Assembly: GCA_903822435.1 (NCBI GenBank)
Contig: CAIJPE010000411.1
Location: forward strand, 1-64,000
Direction: 5' to 3'
Origin: an uncultured beta proteobacterium
Lineage (GTDB): Bacteria; Pseudomonadota; Gammaproteobacteria; Burkholderiales; Burkholderiaceae_C
DNA length: 64,000 nt
The notes beneath the pieces are model-generated. The model searched no databases, was not told the origin of the DNA, and saw only the letters and a program-made list of their open reading frames with translations. Shown one piece after another: positions 42,259-51,446 of this stretch (positions within the stretch are counted from its first letter, which is position 1; each line of letters starts with the position of its first letter). The position numbers and the translations under genes were made by a program.

Positions 42259-43665
42259 ATGAGGGTCGGGCTCGGGGGGGCGCGCCAGCCCAGCCTGCGG
42301 CAGGCCTTGCTGGTGGGCTTGCTGCTGCCCCTGGCGGGCCTGATCCCCTTGAGCGCCGGCCTGATCTATGTCCTTGCCGTGCGCCCTGCGCTCGACGGCC
42401 TGGACCGCGCGTTGACCGACATGGCGGTGGCCTTGTCCCAGATCGTGGAAGTCCGCGACGGCCAGGCGGTGTTGCCGCTGAGCGAACAGACCGCGCGTGC
42501 GCTGAAGGCCGACCTGGTGGACGAGACCTACTTTGCCGTGAGCGACGGCGCCGGCCGGCTGCTGGGCGGCACGCCCGGACTGCAGCCCATGGCGCCGGCG
42601 CTGCGGGCCGGTGACTGGCTGTTCTTCGACTCGAAGCTGGACGGCAAGGGCGTCCGGGTGGCTGCCCACGCCATGCCCTGCGGCGCAAGCCCCGGGCAGC
42701 CCTGCCTCATCCTGGTGGCCGAGACGCTGGGCAAGCGCGATGCTGCCGAGCGCGCGGTGCTGCTGGCCGCGCTGCTCGGCGGCCTGGCGATGGCGCTGCC
42801 GGTGGCGCTGCTCGCCATGGTGGCGGTGGACCGCGGATTGAGCCCGCTGCGTGCTGCGGCGGTCGACGTGGGCTCGCGAACGCCCGACCGGCTGGAGCCC
42901 ATCGACGCCCGCACGGTCCCGGCCGAATTGGTCGTCTTCGTGCAGGCGATCAATGGCCTTTTCGCCCGGCTGCGAGAGGCCGCGGCCGCGCAGCGCGCCT
43001 TCGTGGCCGATGCTGCCCACCAGTTGCGCACGCCGCTGTCGGTGCTGCGCATCGAGGCGGCACGCGCCCTGGAGATGGCCGGCCAGACGCCGATGCGCCC
43101 CGTGTTGCAGCGCCTGCACGCGGGCGCCGAGCGCGGCGCCCGGCTGGCCCAGCAACTGCTGGCCCTGGCCCGCTGCGAAGGCGCCGAGCTCGACCCGGCG
43201 CGGCTGACCCAGTCGCTGGACTTGGGCCGACTGGCCGCCGAGGCGGCCGAACGCTGGCTGGAGCCTTCCCGGCAGGCCGGCCAGGATCTGGGCTACGAAC
43301 TGGCGCCAGCGTGGGTCGTGGGCGACGCCACGCTGTTGACCGAACTGCTGGGCAACCTCACGCAGAACGCCATCGAACACGCCGGGCAGGGCGCCCGCAT
43401 CACCATCCACACCTCGACGAAGGAGGGGACGGCGATGCTGTGCGTCGAGGACGACGGGCCCGGCCTGGCACCGGCCGAGCGCGAGGCCGTGTGGCAGCGC
43501 TTCCGAAGGGGCCAGGGGGCGCAGGGCACGGGCAGCGGTCTGGGCCTGGCCATCGTTCGCGACATCGCGCGGCTGCACGGGGCCGAACCCACGCTGGAGG
43601 CCGGCGAGCAGGGGCGCGGGCTGCGGGTGTGCGTACGGTTTACCGCCCGCCCGGCCCCGAACTAG
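42259..43665 (+). CDS. tctE: Sensor histidine kinase (TctE-like)
   Basis: 468 aa. Two TM helices bracket a ~130-residue periplasmic sensor; then HAMP-like region, phospho-acceptor His in 'VADAAHQLRTPLSVLR', N box 'LGNLTQNAIEHAG', G boxes 'VEDDGPGL' and 'GTGSGLGLAIV'. The order regulator-then-kinase and divergence from tctBA fit tricarboxylate sensing. The last 4 bp overlap the convergent GST gene. Confidence 0.9.
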   Translation: MRVGLGGARQPSLRQALLVGLLLPLAGLIPLSAGLIYVLAVRPALDGLDRALTDMAVALSQIVEVRDGQAVLPLSEQTARALKADLVDETYFAVSDGAGRLLGGTPGLQPMAPALRAGDWLFFDSKLDGKGVRVAAHAMPCGASPGQPCLILVAETLGKRDAAERAVLLAALLGGLAMALPVALLAMVAVDRGLSPLRAAAVDVGSRTPDRLEPIDARTVPAELVVFVQAINGLFARLREAAAAQRAFVADAAHQLRTPLSVLRIEAARALEMAGQTPMRPVLQRLHAGAERGARLAQQLLALARCEGAELDPARLTQSLDLGRLAAEAAERWLEPSRQAGQDLGYELAPAWVVGDATLLTELLGNLTQNAIEHAGQGARITIHTSTKEGTAMLCVEDDGPGLAPAEREAVWQRFRRGQGAQGTGSGLGLAIVRDIARLHGAEPTLEAGEQGRGLRVCVRFTARPAPN

Positions 43666-44393
43666 GCCAGGTCGAGCACCGGATAGCGCCGGAAGATGCC
43701 TTGCTCATTGAAGGGCAGGCGCCGGTCGCTGGACAGGTAGGCCGCCACGCGCGGCAGGGCGGCCACGCGGCCGTGAAGGTCGACGACCCGCGGCGCCCCG
43801 GCCAGAGCGGCGGCCGCGGCGCGCGGAAAGGCGTATTGCAGCCCTTCGACGAGCTGGAACAGCGACAGGTCGACATAGCTCAGGCGGCCCGCCACCAGAT
43901 GGCGCGGCCCGGCGGGGTTGCGAGCCAGGATGGTCTCGAACCAGGTGATGAACTTGGGGATCCGTTGGCGGCAGAAGCCGCTGGCCCGCCGCAGGGCTTC
44001 GGGCTGCTGGTCCTCGTAGCTCAGATCCACTCCCACCGGGTGATGGGTGTCGTGCGCCTCGGCGACCATGTCGGCAATGGTGAGCTGGATCTGCTGGGTC
44101 CAGATGCGGGCCCCCTCGTTGCGCGCGACGAGCTTGAGCGTGGGCGCCAGGTACTGCAGGATGGTGGCCGTCTGGGCCACGACCATGGCGCCGTCCTTCA
44201 GCACCGGCGGTGCGAAGGGCGGGTGCACCTCGGCCTTGTCGTGCAGCAGCCGTTGCAGGGCCTGCACGCCCTGGCCCTGCGACTCGGGCCCCCGGGCCAC
44301 GTCAAGGTAGTGCGCGCCGGCTGCTTCCAGCGCCAGGTGCACGAATTCTCCGCGGCCCTGGATGGTCGGCCAGTAGTGAAGCTCGTAGGTCAT
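43662..44393 (-). CDS. Glutathione S-transferase-like protein
   Basis: 243 aa. N-terminal thioredoxin-like domain 'YELHYWPTIQGRGEFVHLALEAAGAHYLDVA', with 'PPVLKDGAMVVAQTATILQYLAP' as the glutathione gamma-Glu binding region, and an all-helical C-terminal domain ('GRLSYVDLSLFQLVEGLQYAFP'). The first Tyr in YELHYW is the candidate catalytic residue. Start 44393 chosen as the first Met ahead of the domain. Substrate unknown. Confidence 0.87.
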   Translation of the reverse strand: MTYELHYWPTIQGRGEFVHLALEAAGAHYLDVARGPESQGQGVQALQRLLHDKAEVHPPFAPPVLKDGAMVVAQTATILQYLAPTLKLVARNEGARIWTQQIQLTIADMVAEAHDTHHPVGVDLSYEDQQPEALRRASGFCRQRIPKFITWFETILARNPAGPRHLVAGRLSYVDLSLFQLVEGLQYAFPRAAAAALAGAPRVVDLHGRVAALPRVAAYLSSDRRLPFNEQGIFRRYPVLDLA

Positions 44394-44429
44394 GCGCGGA
44401 CTGTAGACCGATGCGGCTAAAGTCCAGCC

Positions 44430-44744
44430 ATGGGTTTGCTGCGAAAACTGCCGGGGTACCAACGGTCTCCGGCCGGGCTGGAATGGCGGCTGTGGAAACG
44501 CCTGCCGGCGATCCTGGGCTGCGGTACGGCCGTGCCGCTGCTGGGCGTGCTGGCGCTGTGGTGGGCATCGCCCTCGGACCCGGCCGCGCCCGACGATCCG
44601 ACGCTCACCCTGTGGATGTACCAGTTGATGGGGCTCGTGGTGCTGCACTGGACCCTGGTGCTCACGCTGGCCATCGGTTGCGGCATCGTCATGCTGATGA
44701 AGGGGCCGGCCTACGCGGCCGACTCCTATCCGCATCTGCCGTAG
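44430..44744 (+). CDS. Small integral membrane protein
   Basis: 104 aa, two TM helices ('LPAILGCGTAVPLLGVLALWWA' and 'LMGLVVLHWTLVLTLAIGCGIVMLM') after a basic, Trp-containing amphipathic N-terminus 'EWRLWKRLP'. It starts 36 bp from the divergent GST gene. Family unknown to me; conserved-looking composition and clean signals make it likely to be real. Confidence 0.65.
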   Translation: MGLLRKLPGYQRSPAGLEWRLWKRLPAILGCGTAVPLLGVLALWWASPSDPAAPDDPTLTLWMYQLMGLVVLHWTLVLTLAIGCGIVMLMKGPAYAADSYPHLP

Positions 44745-44749
44745 CCGGC

Positions 44750-45574
44750 TCAGGCGTACAGGCCGGGCTGCCGGTTGAGCAAGGCGTGGGCCGCCTCGGC
44801 GCCCAGTGCGTCCTGCACGGGTTGCCAGGTGCTGGCATAGGGCGGCAGGGCATCGTCTGCAAAGGCGGTGTGAGGCCAGTCCGAACCCCAGACCAAGCGG
44901 TCACCGAACAGGCCCGCCAGCCTGCGCACCGGCTCCAGCAACCCCGGATAGGGCGCTGAATCGCCCAGCCGGTACCACCCCGAAAGCTTGACCCAGGCCC
45001 CTTCGCGGGCCAGTGATGCCAGCGCCTGCCAGCCCGGGTGGCCTGGGGGCACGTTGGCGCCCATGCCGGCCAGGTGGTCGAGCACGCAGACCACGCCGCT
45101 GCCGGCGTGCAGGGCAGCCACCTCGGCCAGGTGCCCCGGCTGCAGGTACCACTGCAGGTGCCAGCCCAGTTGGCTCAACCGCGGGGCCAGGGCTTCGAAG
45201 CGCCGCGCCAGGGGCCCCCGTTCTCCCACCGGCGAGACCAGGTTCAGCCGCGCGCCGCGCACGCCCAGGGCCTGCATGGCCCAGAGCGCCTGCGGCGGCG
45301 TGGTGTCGTCGATCACCACCACGCCCCGGTGGCGCCCCGGGTGCGTGGACAGTGCGCGCAGCATCACGCGGTTGTCGCTGCCGTAGACGCTGGGCTGTAC
45401 CAGCACCAGGTGGCCCACGCCGTGCCGGTCCGCCTCGGCCTCGATCAGGGCCAGGGGGCGCTCCGCCGGACGGTAGTGACCCGCGACGGTCGGCGCGTCG
45501 TGCTCGAAGACATGGACGTGGCTGTCCCACCCGGCCCGGACCGCTGGATCGGGCGAGAGCAGGGCGTCAGTCAC
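44750..45574 (-). CDS. Amidohydrolase family 2 (PDC-hydrolase-like)
   Basis: 274 aa TIM-barrel hydrolase: metal-binding 'WDSHVHVF', 'VVCVLDHLAGMGANVPPGHPGW' and the late Asp in 'RLVWGSDWPHTAF'. Matches 2-pyrone-4,6-dicarboxylate lactonase-like proteins, which open lactone rings in lignin-derived aromatic degradation. It lies 12 bp downstream of the Bug receptor gene at 45587-46567 and likely forms an operon with it, suggesting import and hydrolysis of a carboxylate. Confidence 0.85.
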   Translation of the reverse strand: MTDALLSPDPAVRAGWDSHVHVFEHDAPTVAGHYRPAERPLALIEAEADRHGVGHLVLVQPSVYGSDNRVMLRALSTHPGRHRGVVVIDDTTPPQALWAMQALGVRGARLNLVSPVGERGPLARRFEALAPRLSQLGWHLQWYLQPGHLAEVAALHAGSGVVCVLDHLAGMGANVPPGHPGWQALASLAREGAWVKLSGWYRLGDSAPYPGLLEPVRRLAGLFGDRLVWGSDWPHTAFADDALPPYASTWQPVQDALGAEAAHALLNRQPGLYA

Positions 45575-45586
45575 CGTGCATGGCGG

Positions 45587-46567
45587 TCAGTCACGGGTGA
45601 TGCCCCGCTCCTTGACGACCCGGGCCCACAAGGCTCGCTGGGCGGCCAGGAACTGGGCCGGGTCCCCGGTGTAGAGGTCGCCACCGAGCGAGCGCACGCG
45701 GCCCAGCACCTCGGGGTCGGCCATGGCCGTGAGGATGGCGGCCACCAGCTTGTCGCGCACGGGCCCCGGCAGGCCGGCCGGGGCCAGCACGGGGTTCCAT
45801 TCCAGCACCTCGTGGCCCCTGACGCCGGCCTCGGCCATGGTCGGCACGTCGGGCAAGGCGCGGCAGCGCACGGCCGCGGTCACGCCCAGGGGCCGTAGCC
45901 GGCCGGCCTGGATCTGGCCCAGGGACGAGGCCACGTTGGCGAAGAACAGCGGCACCTGGCCGCCCATCACGTCGTTCATGGCCGGCCCACCGCCCTTGTA
46001 AGGGACGTGCGTCAACTCGACCTTGGCCAGTTGCTCGAACAGCGCGCCGGCCAGGTGCTGCGCCGAGCCGTTGCCCGACGAAGCGTAGGCCAGTGTCTTG
46101 GGCTTGGCACGCGCCATGCGGATCACGTCTGCCACGGTGCGTGCTTCGAAGCTGGGCGTGCACACCAGCACGTTGGGATACAGAGCCAGCACGGCCAGCG
46201 GCAGGAAGGCGGTGCGCGTGTCGTAAGGCAGCTTGTCGAAGAGCGCCGGGTTGACGGCGAACGACGAAGCGTCCAGCAGCAGCGTCGCGCCGTCCGGTGC
46301 TGCGCGTGCCACGAGGCTGGCGGCGATGGTGCCGCTGGCGCCCGGCCTGTTTTCCACCACCACGGTCTGCCCCAGCGCCTGGGCCATGCGAGGCGCGATC
46401 ATGCGGGCCATCACGTCGGCCCCGCCGCCGGCCGGGTACGACACCACCAGGTTGATCGGCCTGCCCGAGGCGATCTCGGCGCGGGCCCAGGGCGCAGCCC
46501 AAGCGGAGGCCGTTGCGGCCGTGGTGGCTGCAGCGAAGCGCCTTCGGGTCCAGGCGGATGGGTTCAT
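45587..46567 (-). CDS. Tripartite tricarboxylate transporter receptor (Bug/TctC family)
   Basis: 326 aa. Tat-like signal 'TRRRFAAATTAATASAWAAPWARAE'; then Bug hallmarks 'PINLVVSYPAGGGADVMARMIAPRMAQALGQTVVVENRPGASG' and 'AYASSGNGSAQHLAGALFEQLAKVELTHVPYKGGGPAM'. AGGAG lies 8 nt before ATG 46567. Periplasmic receptor for carboxylates. It may serve the tctBA permease at 39-41 kb, which lacks an adjacent receptor; the operon partner downstream is the amidohydrolase. Confidence 0.9.
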   Translation of the reverse strand: MNPSAWTRRRFAAATTAATASAWAAPWARAEIASGRPINLVVSYPAGGGADVMARMIAPRMAQALGQTVVVENRPGASGTIAASLVARAAPDGATLLLDASSFAVNPALFDKLPYDTRTAFLPLAVLALYPNVLVCTPSFEARTVADVIRMARAKPKTLAYASSGNGSAQHLAGALFEQLAKVELTHVPYKGGGPAMNDVMGGQVPLFFANVASSLGQIQAGRLRPLGVTAAVRCRALPDVPTMAEAGVRGHEVLEWNPVLAPAGLPGPVRDKLVAAILTAMADPEVLGRVRSLGGDLYTGDPAQFLAAQRALWARVVKERGITRD

Positions 46568-46681
46568 CGGGTCGGGCTCCTGCGGGCGCTCGGGGTGGAC
46601 CATACTGGCCGGGCCGCCGGCCGTGCGTGGCGGCGCCCGATCGTAACCAGCCGCGCCCCGGCCGTGCCTGAAGGATTTCCC

Positions 46682-47557
46682 ATGCCGCCGCCCTCCGTTG
46701 CCTGCGCTGCCGCCGTCCTGTCCCGGGTGCCCCTGTCCGCCAGCCGCCGGGTCTGCCTGCGGCAAATGGGGTTGCTGTTGCTGCTGCCGATCGGGGGCTG
46801 TGCGTCGACAGTACCCTCACCATCGCCGCTGTCGCCTGCCTCGGCCGCGCTCCTGGCGCCCACGGGACGCCTGCGGGCGGCGATCAACCTGGGCAACCCG
46901 ATCCTTGCGCGGCGTGATGCCGCCGGCGGCCAGGCGCAGGGGGTGTCGGTGGACATGGCCACGGCGCTGGGCGGGCAACTCGGGCTGCCCGTGGACTGGC
47001 TGGTCGTCGAATCGGCGGCGCAATCGGTCCAGGCCGTCACCAGCGGCCGGGCCGACGTGGGTTTCTTTGCCGTCGACCCTGAAAGAGCCCGGGGCATCCG
47101 CTTCACGGCGCCCTATGTGCTGATCGAAGGCGCCTATCTGGTGCGCGACGGTTCCCCGCTGACCGACAACGCCCAGGTCGACCGGCCGGGCACCCGGGTG
47201 ATGGTGGGCAAAGGCAGCGCCTACGACCTGTACCTCAGCCGCGCGCTGGCCTCGGCCACCCTGGTGCGGGCACCGACCTCGCCCCAGGTGGTGGACCGCT
47301 TCCTGGCCGAAGGCGCGGACGTGGCGGCCGGCGTCCGCCAGCAACTGCAGGCCGACGCCGCGCGCATTGGCGGCTTGCGCCTCCTGCCCGGGCGCTTCAT
47401 GCAGATCGACCAGGCGATGGGCCTGCCGGCCGCCCGCGGCGAGCCCGCGCGGGAGGCCCTGGCCGGTTTCGTGGCCTGGGCCAAGGCCAGCGGCTTCGTG
47501 GCACAGGCGCTGGAGCGCCATGGCATCCGGGGCGCGCTGGTGGCGCCGCCGGGTTGA
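46682..47557 (+). CDS. Family 3 solute-binding lipoprotein
   Basis: 291 aa. A hydrophobic signal ending in lipobox-like 'LPIGGCAST' suggests lipid anchoring. The mature part has SBP_bac_3 features: 'GRLRAAINLGNPILARRDAAGG', 'GVSVDMATALGGQLGLPVDWLVVESAAQSVQAV', 'GRADVGFFAVDPERARGIRFTAPYV'. Family members bind amino acids or act as periplasmic enzymes and sensors. No permease gene adjoins, so it is an orphan receptor. Divergent from the Bug gene. Confidence 0.82.
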   Translation: MPPPSVACAAAVLSRVPLSASRRVCLRQMGLLLLLPIGGCASTVPSPSPLSPASAALLAPTGRLRAAINLGNPILARRDAAGGQAQGVSVDMATALGGQLGLPVDWLVVESAAQSVQAVTSGRADVGFFAVDPERARGIRFTAPYVLIEGAYLVRDGSPLTDNAQVDRPGTRVMVGKGSAYDLYLSRALASATLVRAPTSPQVVDRFLAEGADVAAGVRQQLQADAARIGGLRLLPGRFMQIDQAMGLPAARGEPAREALAGFVAWAKASGFVAQALERHGIRGALVAPPG

Positions 47558-47674
47558 AGGCGGGACGAGGGCTGTCCGCGCAAGGGCTCAAGGGCAGGGC
47601 TTGCGGTGCCGAAATCCCTCCTTGATGGTCGCGGGCCCGCCTTGCGGTCGCGCGGACCTGACCAAGGGGTTGCC

Positions 47675-48313
47675 ATGCGAATCGAATGCCTGCTCGTGGT
47701 TGCTGCCGCGGGGTGCGCCACACCCGCCAGCCATGCCGGCGAGATCTACACCGGCCTGGGGCTGAGCGGCGCCGCCGCGGGCTACGCCGGATCCTGGGCC
47801 GCCGGCTGGGGTCTCCGCGGCGAACTGGCAGGCGGCTTGAGCATGAACCGCGACGGGCAGCGCGAGGGCCTGAACTACGACGGCCACCTGAAGGCCGGCC
47901 GGGGCGCGGTCTTCGTGGACTGGTTCCCGCTGGGCAGCACGTTCCGCGTCACCGGGGGTGCCACGCAGAACGACTACACCATCACGCTCAACGGCAAGGG
48001 CTCTACCGGCAGCATCAACGGCAAGCCCGTGGACCTCACCAACGAGACCTTCCGCGTGGACGTCGCCTATGCGCGCACCACGCCCTATCTGGGCCTGGGC
48101 TGGGGCCACCAGGCCGCGGGCACGGGCCTGGCGTTCTACGTCGACGTCGGCGCCCAGTTCGGGCGCTACAACACCGAGGTCTCGACGACCGTGGTGGGCA
48201 AATACGGCATCACGCAGGCCGACGTCGACGCCGAAGCGCAGAAGGTGCGAGACACCCTGGCGCGCTACGGCGTGCTGCCTTCGGTGGGGTTGGGCATGAG
48301 CTACCGCTTCTGA
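47675..48313 (+). CDS. Outer-membrane beta-barrel-like protein
   Basis: 212 aa. Signal peptide with a Cys (VVAAAGCATPASHAG); mature part alternates hydrophobic residues in beta strands ('IYTGLGLSGAAAGYAGSW', 'FRVTGGATQND', 'TTPYLGLGWGH') and ends in 'VGLGMSYRF', the terminal Phe expected of BAM substrates. AGGGG 6 nt before ATG. Function unknown; overall size fits an eight-strand OmpW/OmpA-like barrel. Confidence 0.75.
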   Translation: MRIECLLVVAAAGCATPASHAGEIYTGLGLSGAAAGYAGSWAAGWGLRGELAGGLSMNRDGQREGLNYDGHLKAGRGAVFVDWFPLGSTFRVTGGATQNDYTITLNGKGSTGSINGKPVDLTNETFRVDVAYARTTPYLGLGWGHQAAGTGLAFYVDVGAQFGRYNTEVSTTVVGKYGITQADVDAEAQKVRDTLARYGVLPSVGLGMSYRF

Positions 48314-48353
48314 CCCGCCGCCCCGGCGCACGGAACCCCAAGGTTTCACCGGG

Positions 48354-48374
48354 GGCGCCGCGGCCCGCGGCGCC
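48354..48374. repeat. Strong GC hairpin between barrel gene and fhs
   Basis: Perfect 9-bp arms GGCGCCGCG and CGCGGCGCC around GCC, 41 bp after the upstream stop and about 42 bp before fhs. It has no T-run and could end the upstream transcript or structure the fhs leader. Confidence 0.5.
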
Positions 48375-48415
48375 GGCACAATCGGCTCGCTGCCACCCCT
48401 TCGAGGAGCCTTTCC

Positions 48416-50101
48416 GTGCCTTTGAGCGATATCGAGATTGCCCGCCAAGCCCGCATGCTGCGCATCACGGACATTGCGCGCGACCGCCTGGGCATTTCCG
48501 ACGAACACCTGGTGCCCTATGGCCACTACAAGGCCAAGTTGGCGCTGCCCTTCATCTCCAGCCTGCCGTCGCGGCCCGATGCGCGCGAAGGCAAGCTCGT
48601 GCTGGTGACGGCCATCAGCCCCACGCCGGCCGGCGAGGGCAAGACCACGACCACGGTGGGCCTGGGCGATGCGCTGAACTTCATCGGCAAGAAGGCCATG
48701 ATCGCCCTGCGAGAGCCCTCGCTCGGCCCGGTGTTCGGCCTGAAGGGCGGCGCCACCGGGGGTGGCATGGCGCAGGTGGTGCCCATGGAAGACATCAACC
48801 TGCACTTCACCGGTGACTTCCAGGCCATCGCGCTGGCGCACAACCTGCTGTCGGCCTGCCTGGACAACCACATCCACCACGGCAATGCGCTGGACATCGA
48901 CGTGCGCCGCATCGTCTGGAAGCGCGTGGTCGACATGAACGACCGCGCCCTGCGCCAGATCACCGTGGGCCTGGGCGGGCCGGCCAACGGCTATCCGCGC
49001 GAGGACGGATTCGACATCGTGGTGGCGTCCGAGGTGATGGCCATCCTGTGCCTGTCCACGTCGTTGCGCGACCTGAAGGAGCGCCTGGGCCGCATCGTGG
49101 TGGCCGAGACCCGCAGCCGCAAGCCCGTGACGGCGGCCGACCTGAAGGTGCACGGTGCCATGGCGGTGCTGCTGCGCGACGCGATGGCCCCCAACCTCGT
49201 GCAGACCATCGAGAACAACCCGGCGCTGCTGCACGGCGGGCCCTTTGCCAACATCGCGCACGGGTGCAATTCGGTCATTGCCACCCGCACGGCCCTGCAA
49301 TTGGCGGATTACGTGGTCACCGAGGCCGGCTTCGGCGCTGACCTGGGCGCCGAGAAGTTCATCGACATCAAGTGCCGCAAGGCCGGTCTGGCCCCGGCGG
49401 CGGTGGTCATCGTGGCCACCGTTCGGGCGCTGAAGTACCACGGCGGCGTGCCGCTGGCGGCCCTGGGCACCGAGGACCTCGAAGCCCTGGGACGTGGCAT
49501 GGCCAACATCGAGCGGCACCTGCACAATGTGCGCGAGGTCTTCGGCCTGCCTTGCGTGGTGTCCATCAACCACTTCGCCAGCGATACCGACGCCGAGCAC
49601 GCCCTGCTGCGCGAGCGCATCGGCCGGCTGGGTGTGGCCGTGCACACCGCGCGTCACTGGGCGCTGGGCGGCCCGGGCGCGGCGGACCTGGCGCACGAGG
49701 TGGTTCGGCTGTGCGAACAGCCTTCCACCCTGCGCTTTGCCTACGAGGACAGCGAGCCCCTGTGGATCAAGCTGGAAAAGCTGGCCACCCGCACCTACGG
49801 CGCCAGCGGCATCACCGCCAGCAGCGCCGTGCGCAAGCAGATCGCCGGCCTGCAGGAGGCCGGCTACGGTCACCTGCCGGTGTGCGTGGCCAAGACGCAG
49901 TACAGCTTCTCGACCGACCCGTCGCTGCGCGGTGCGCCCAGCGGGCATGTGCTGGACGTTCGCGAAGTCCGCCTGGCGGCCGGCGCCGAATTCGTGGTGA
50001 TGGTCTGCGGCGACATCATGACCATGCCCGGGCTGCCCAAGGTGCCCTCGGCCGAGCGCATCGACCTGGACGATGAAGGGCAGATCGTCGGCCTGTCCTG
50101 A
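48416..50101 (+). CDS. fhs: Formate-tetrahydrofolate ligase
   Basis: 561 aa. Converts formate, ATP and THF to 10-formyl-THF in one-carbon metabolism. Seen: '[24 protein letters not shown]' (P-loop, ATP), '[36 protein letters not shown]', '[32 protein letters not shown]', '[16 protein letters not shown]'. Start codon is GTG with GAGGAG 8 nt upstream. Full family length. Cytoplasmic. Confidence 0.95.
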   Translation: MPLSDIEIARQARMLRITDIARDRLGISDEHLVPYGHYKAKLALPFISSLPSRPDAREGKLVLVTAISPTPAGEGKTTTTVGLGDALNFIGKKAMIALREPSLGPVFGLKGGATGGGMAQVVPMEDINLHFTGDFQAIALAHNLLSACLDNHIHHGNALDIDVRRIVWKRVVDMNDRALRQITVGLGGPANGYPREDGFDIVVASEVMAILCLSTSLRDLKERLGRIVVAETRSRKPVTAADLKVHGAMAVLLRDAMAPNLVQTIENNPALLHGGPFANIAHGCNSVIATRTALQLADYVVTEAGFGADLGAEKFIDIKCRKAGLAPAAVVIVATVRALKYHGGVPLAALGTEDLEALGRGMANIERHLHNVREVFGLPCVVSINHFASDTDAEHALLRERIGRLGVAVHTARHWALGGPGAADLAHEVVRLCEQPSTLRFAYEDSEPLWIKLEKLATRTYGASGITASSAVRKQIAGLQEAGYGHLPVCVAKTQYSFSTDPSLRGAPSGHVLDVREVRLAAGAEFVVMVCGDIMTMPGLPKVPSAERIDLDDEGQIVGLS

Positions 50102-50122
50102 CCCTGGGCCCAGGGCGCTACC

Positions 50123-51118
50123 ATGGCCCATAACACCGCCCGCCTGTACCGCATCGAGAGCCTGATCCGCAGCCGCGGCTGCGTGAGCTTCCAGGACCTG
50201 CTGCAGGCCCTGGAGGTCTCGCCCGCGACGCTCAAGCGCGACCTGGAATACCTGCGCAGCCGGATGGGCGCGCCCATCGAGTACGACCGCCTCGAGAACG
50301 GCTACCGCTTCGGCGCGGCCCCTCGGCAGCAGCGGCACGAACTGCCGGGCCTGTGGTTCGATGAGGCCGAGTTGTACTCGCTGCTGATGGCCCGGCAACT
50401 GCTGGCCAGCCTGGATACCGACGGCCTGCTGGCGCGACATCTGCAGCCGCTGCTCGACCGCATCCACCAGATCCTGGGCAGCGGCAGCGGCAGCGGCGAC
50501 GGGGCCGCAGACCACCTGATGATGCGGGTAAAGGTGGTCACCGCGCTGCGCCGGCCCGTGCCCGGCCGCTTCTTCGAGCGGGTGAGCGGCGCGCTGCTGG
50601 GCCGCAAGCGGCTGCACCTGCGCTACCTCACCCGCGGCCGGCGCGAGGTGAGCGAGCGCGATGTCTCGCCGCAGCGGCTGGTGCACTACCGCAGCACCTG
50701 GTACCTGGACGCCTGGTGCCACCGGGTGCAGGCCCTGCGCCGTTTCGCGCTGGATGCGGTCGAAGAGGCCTCGCTGCTGGACACCGCTGCGCTGGAGGTG
50801 CCCCTGGCCACGGTGCAAGCCGAAATGGATGCCGGCTACGGCATCTACGCGGGCGGCCAGCGCCGCTGGGCGGTGCTGCTGTTCGACAGCCAGGCCGCAC
50901 AGTGGGCGAGCCGCGAAGAATGGCACCCCGAACAGACGGGGCGGTGGCGGGAAGACGGCCGCTTCGAGATGCGGCTGCCCTACGTGGACGACACCGAGCT
51001 GGTGATGGACCTGCTGCGGCAGGGCGAGCAGGTTCAGGTGCTGGAGCCGCCGGAGCTGGTGCAGGCTGTCAGGGCTCGGCTGGCGGCCGCCGCCGCGCTG
51101 TATCGGGCTGGAGGGTAG
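50123..51118 (+). CDS. WYL-domain helix-turn-helix regulator (YafY type)
   Basis: 331 aa. N-terminal HTH_11 ('RLYRIESLIRSRGCVSFQDLLQALEVSPATLKRDLEYLRSRMGAPIEYD'), then a WYL sensor domain ('RLHLRYLTRGRREVSERDVSPQRLVHYRSTWYLDAWCHRVQALRRFALDAV') and WCX tail. WYL domains sense nucleic-acid or small ligands. It starts 21 bp after fhs, so may be co-transcribed. Target genes unknown. Confidence 0.88.
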   Translation: MAHNTARLYRIESLIRSRGCVSFQDLLQALEVSPATLKRDLEYLRSRMGAPIEYDRLENGYRFGAAPRQQRHELPGLWFDEAELYSLLMARQLLASLDTDGLLARHLQPLLDRIHQILGSGSGSGDGAADHLMMRVKVVTALRRPVPGRFFERVSGALLGRKRLHLRYLTRGRREVSERDVSPQRLVHYRSTWYLDAWCHRVQALRRFALDAVEEASLLDTAALEVPLATVQAEMDAGYGIYAGGQRRWAVLLFDSQAAQWASREEWHPEQTGRWREDGRFEMRLPYVDDTELVMDLLRQGEQVQVLEPPELVQAVRARLAAAAALYRAGG

Positions 51119-51208
51119 GGCCGGTTCGGGCAGGCGCCGCGCAGCTGCTTGCAGGGTGAGCTGTGTTTCTGTACAGTGTCTCTAACCGACCTGCGAGGCA
51201 CCGCCACC

Positions 51209-51298
51209 ATGCACCTGCACCCACTGCATCGCCAGCATTACCAACCCCGTCGCCAGCGCGTGCCTTCCTGGCTGCTGAAGGCCTGGTACTGGTTCTGA
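51209..51298 (+). CDS. Candidate 29-aa small ORF, His/Arg/Trp-rich
   Basis: Encodes MHLHPLHRQHYQPRRQRV followed by PSWLLKAWYWF. Basic and aromatic with no family known to me. Upstream TTGCAG (51149-51154) and TACAGT (51172-51177) are 17 bp apart, a plausible promoter, and a hairpin with TTTCTT lies at 51411-51446, so the unit would be about 260 nt, free-standing. No clear Shine-Dalgarno; it might instead be part of a small RNA. Confidence 0.35.
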   Translation: MHLHPLHRQHYQPRRQRVPSWLLKAWYWF

Positions 51299-51410
51299 TC
51301 CCATCGCTGGCCCACGCTGGGAATCGCCTGCAACGGTTGCGTAGCGAAGCATAAGCCCCAGGAGCGCGTGAAGATGCCGCACGCGCAGACGCCTCCACGC
51401 CCTGAGAAGG

Positions 51411-51446
51411 CGCCGCCAGCCTACGGGTTGCGCGGCGGCGTTTCTT
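51411..51446 (+). terminator. Probable rho-independent terminator
   Basis: CGCCGCC (51411-51417) pairs with GGCGGCG (51434-51440) across a 16-nt loop, then TTTCTT. It overlaps the 3-prime end of the convergent hydrolase gene and suits termination of plus-strand transcription. Confidence 0.55.

Noticed and set aside
51170-51177. CTGTACAG as a LexA box
   Set aside because: LexA sites need CTG-N10-CAG; this palindrome is only 8 bp and overlaps the -10-like TACAGT.
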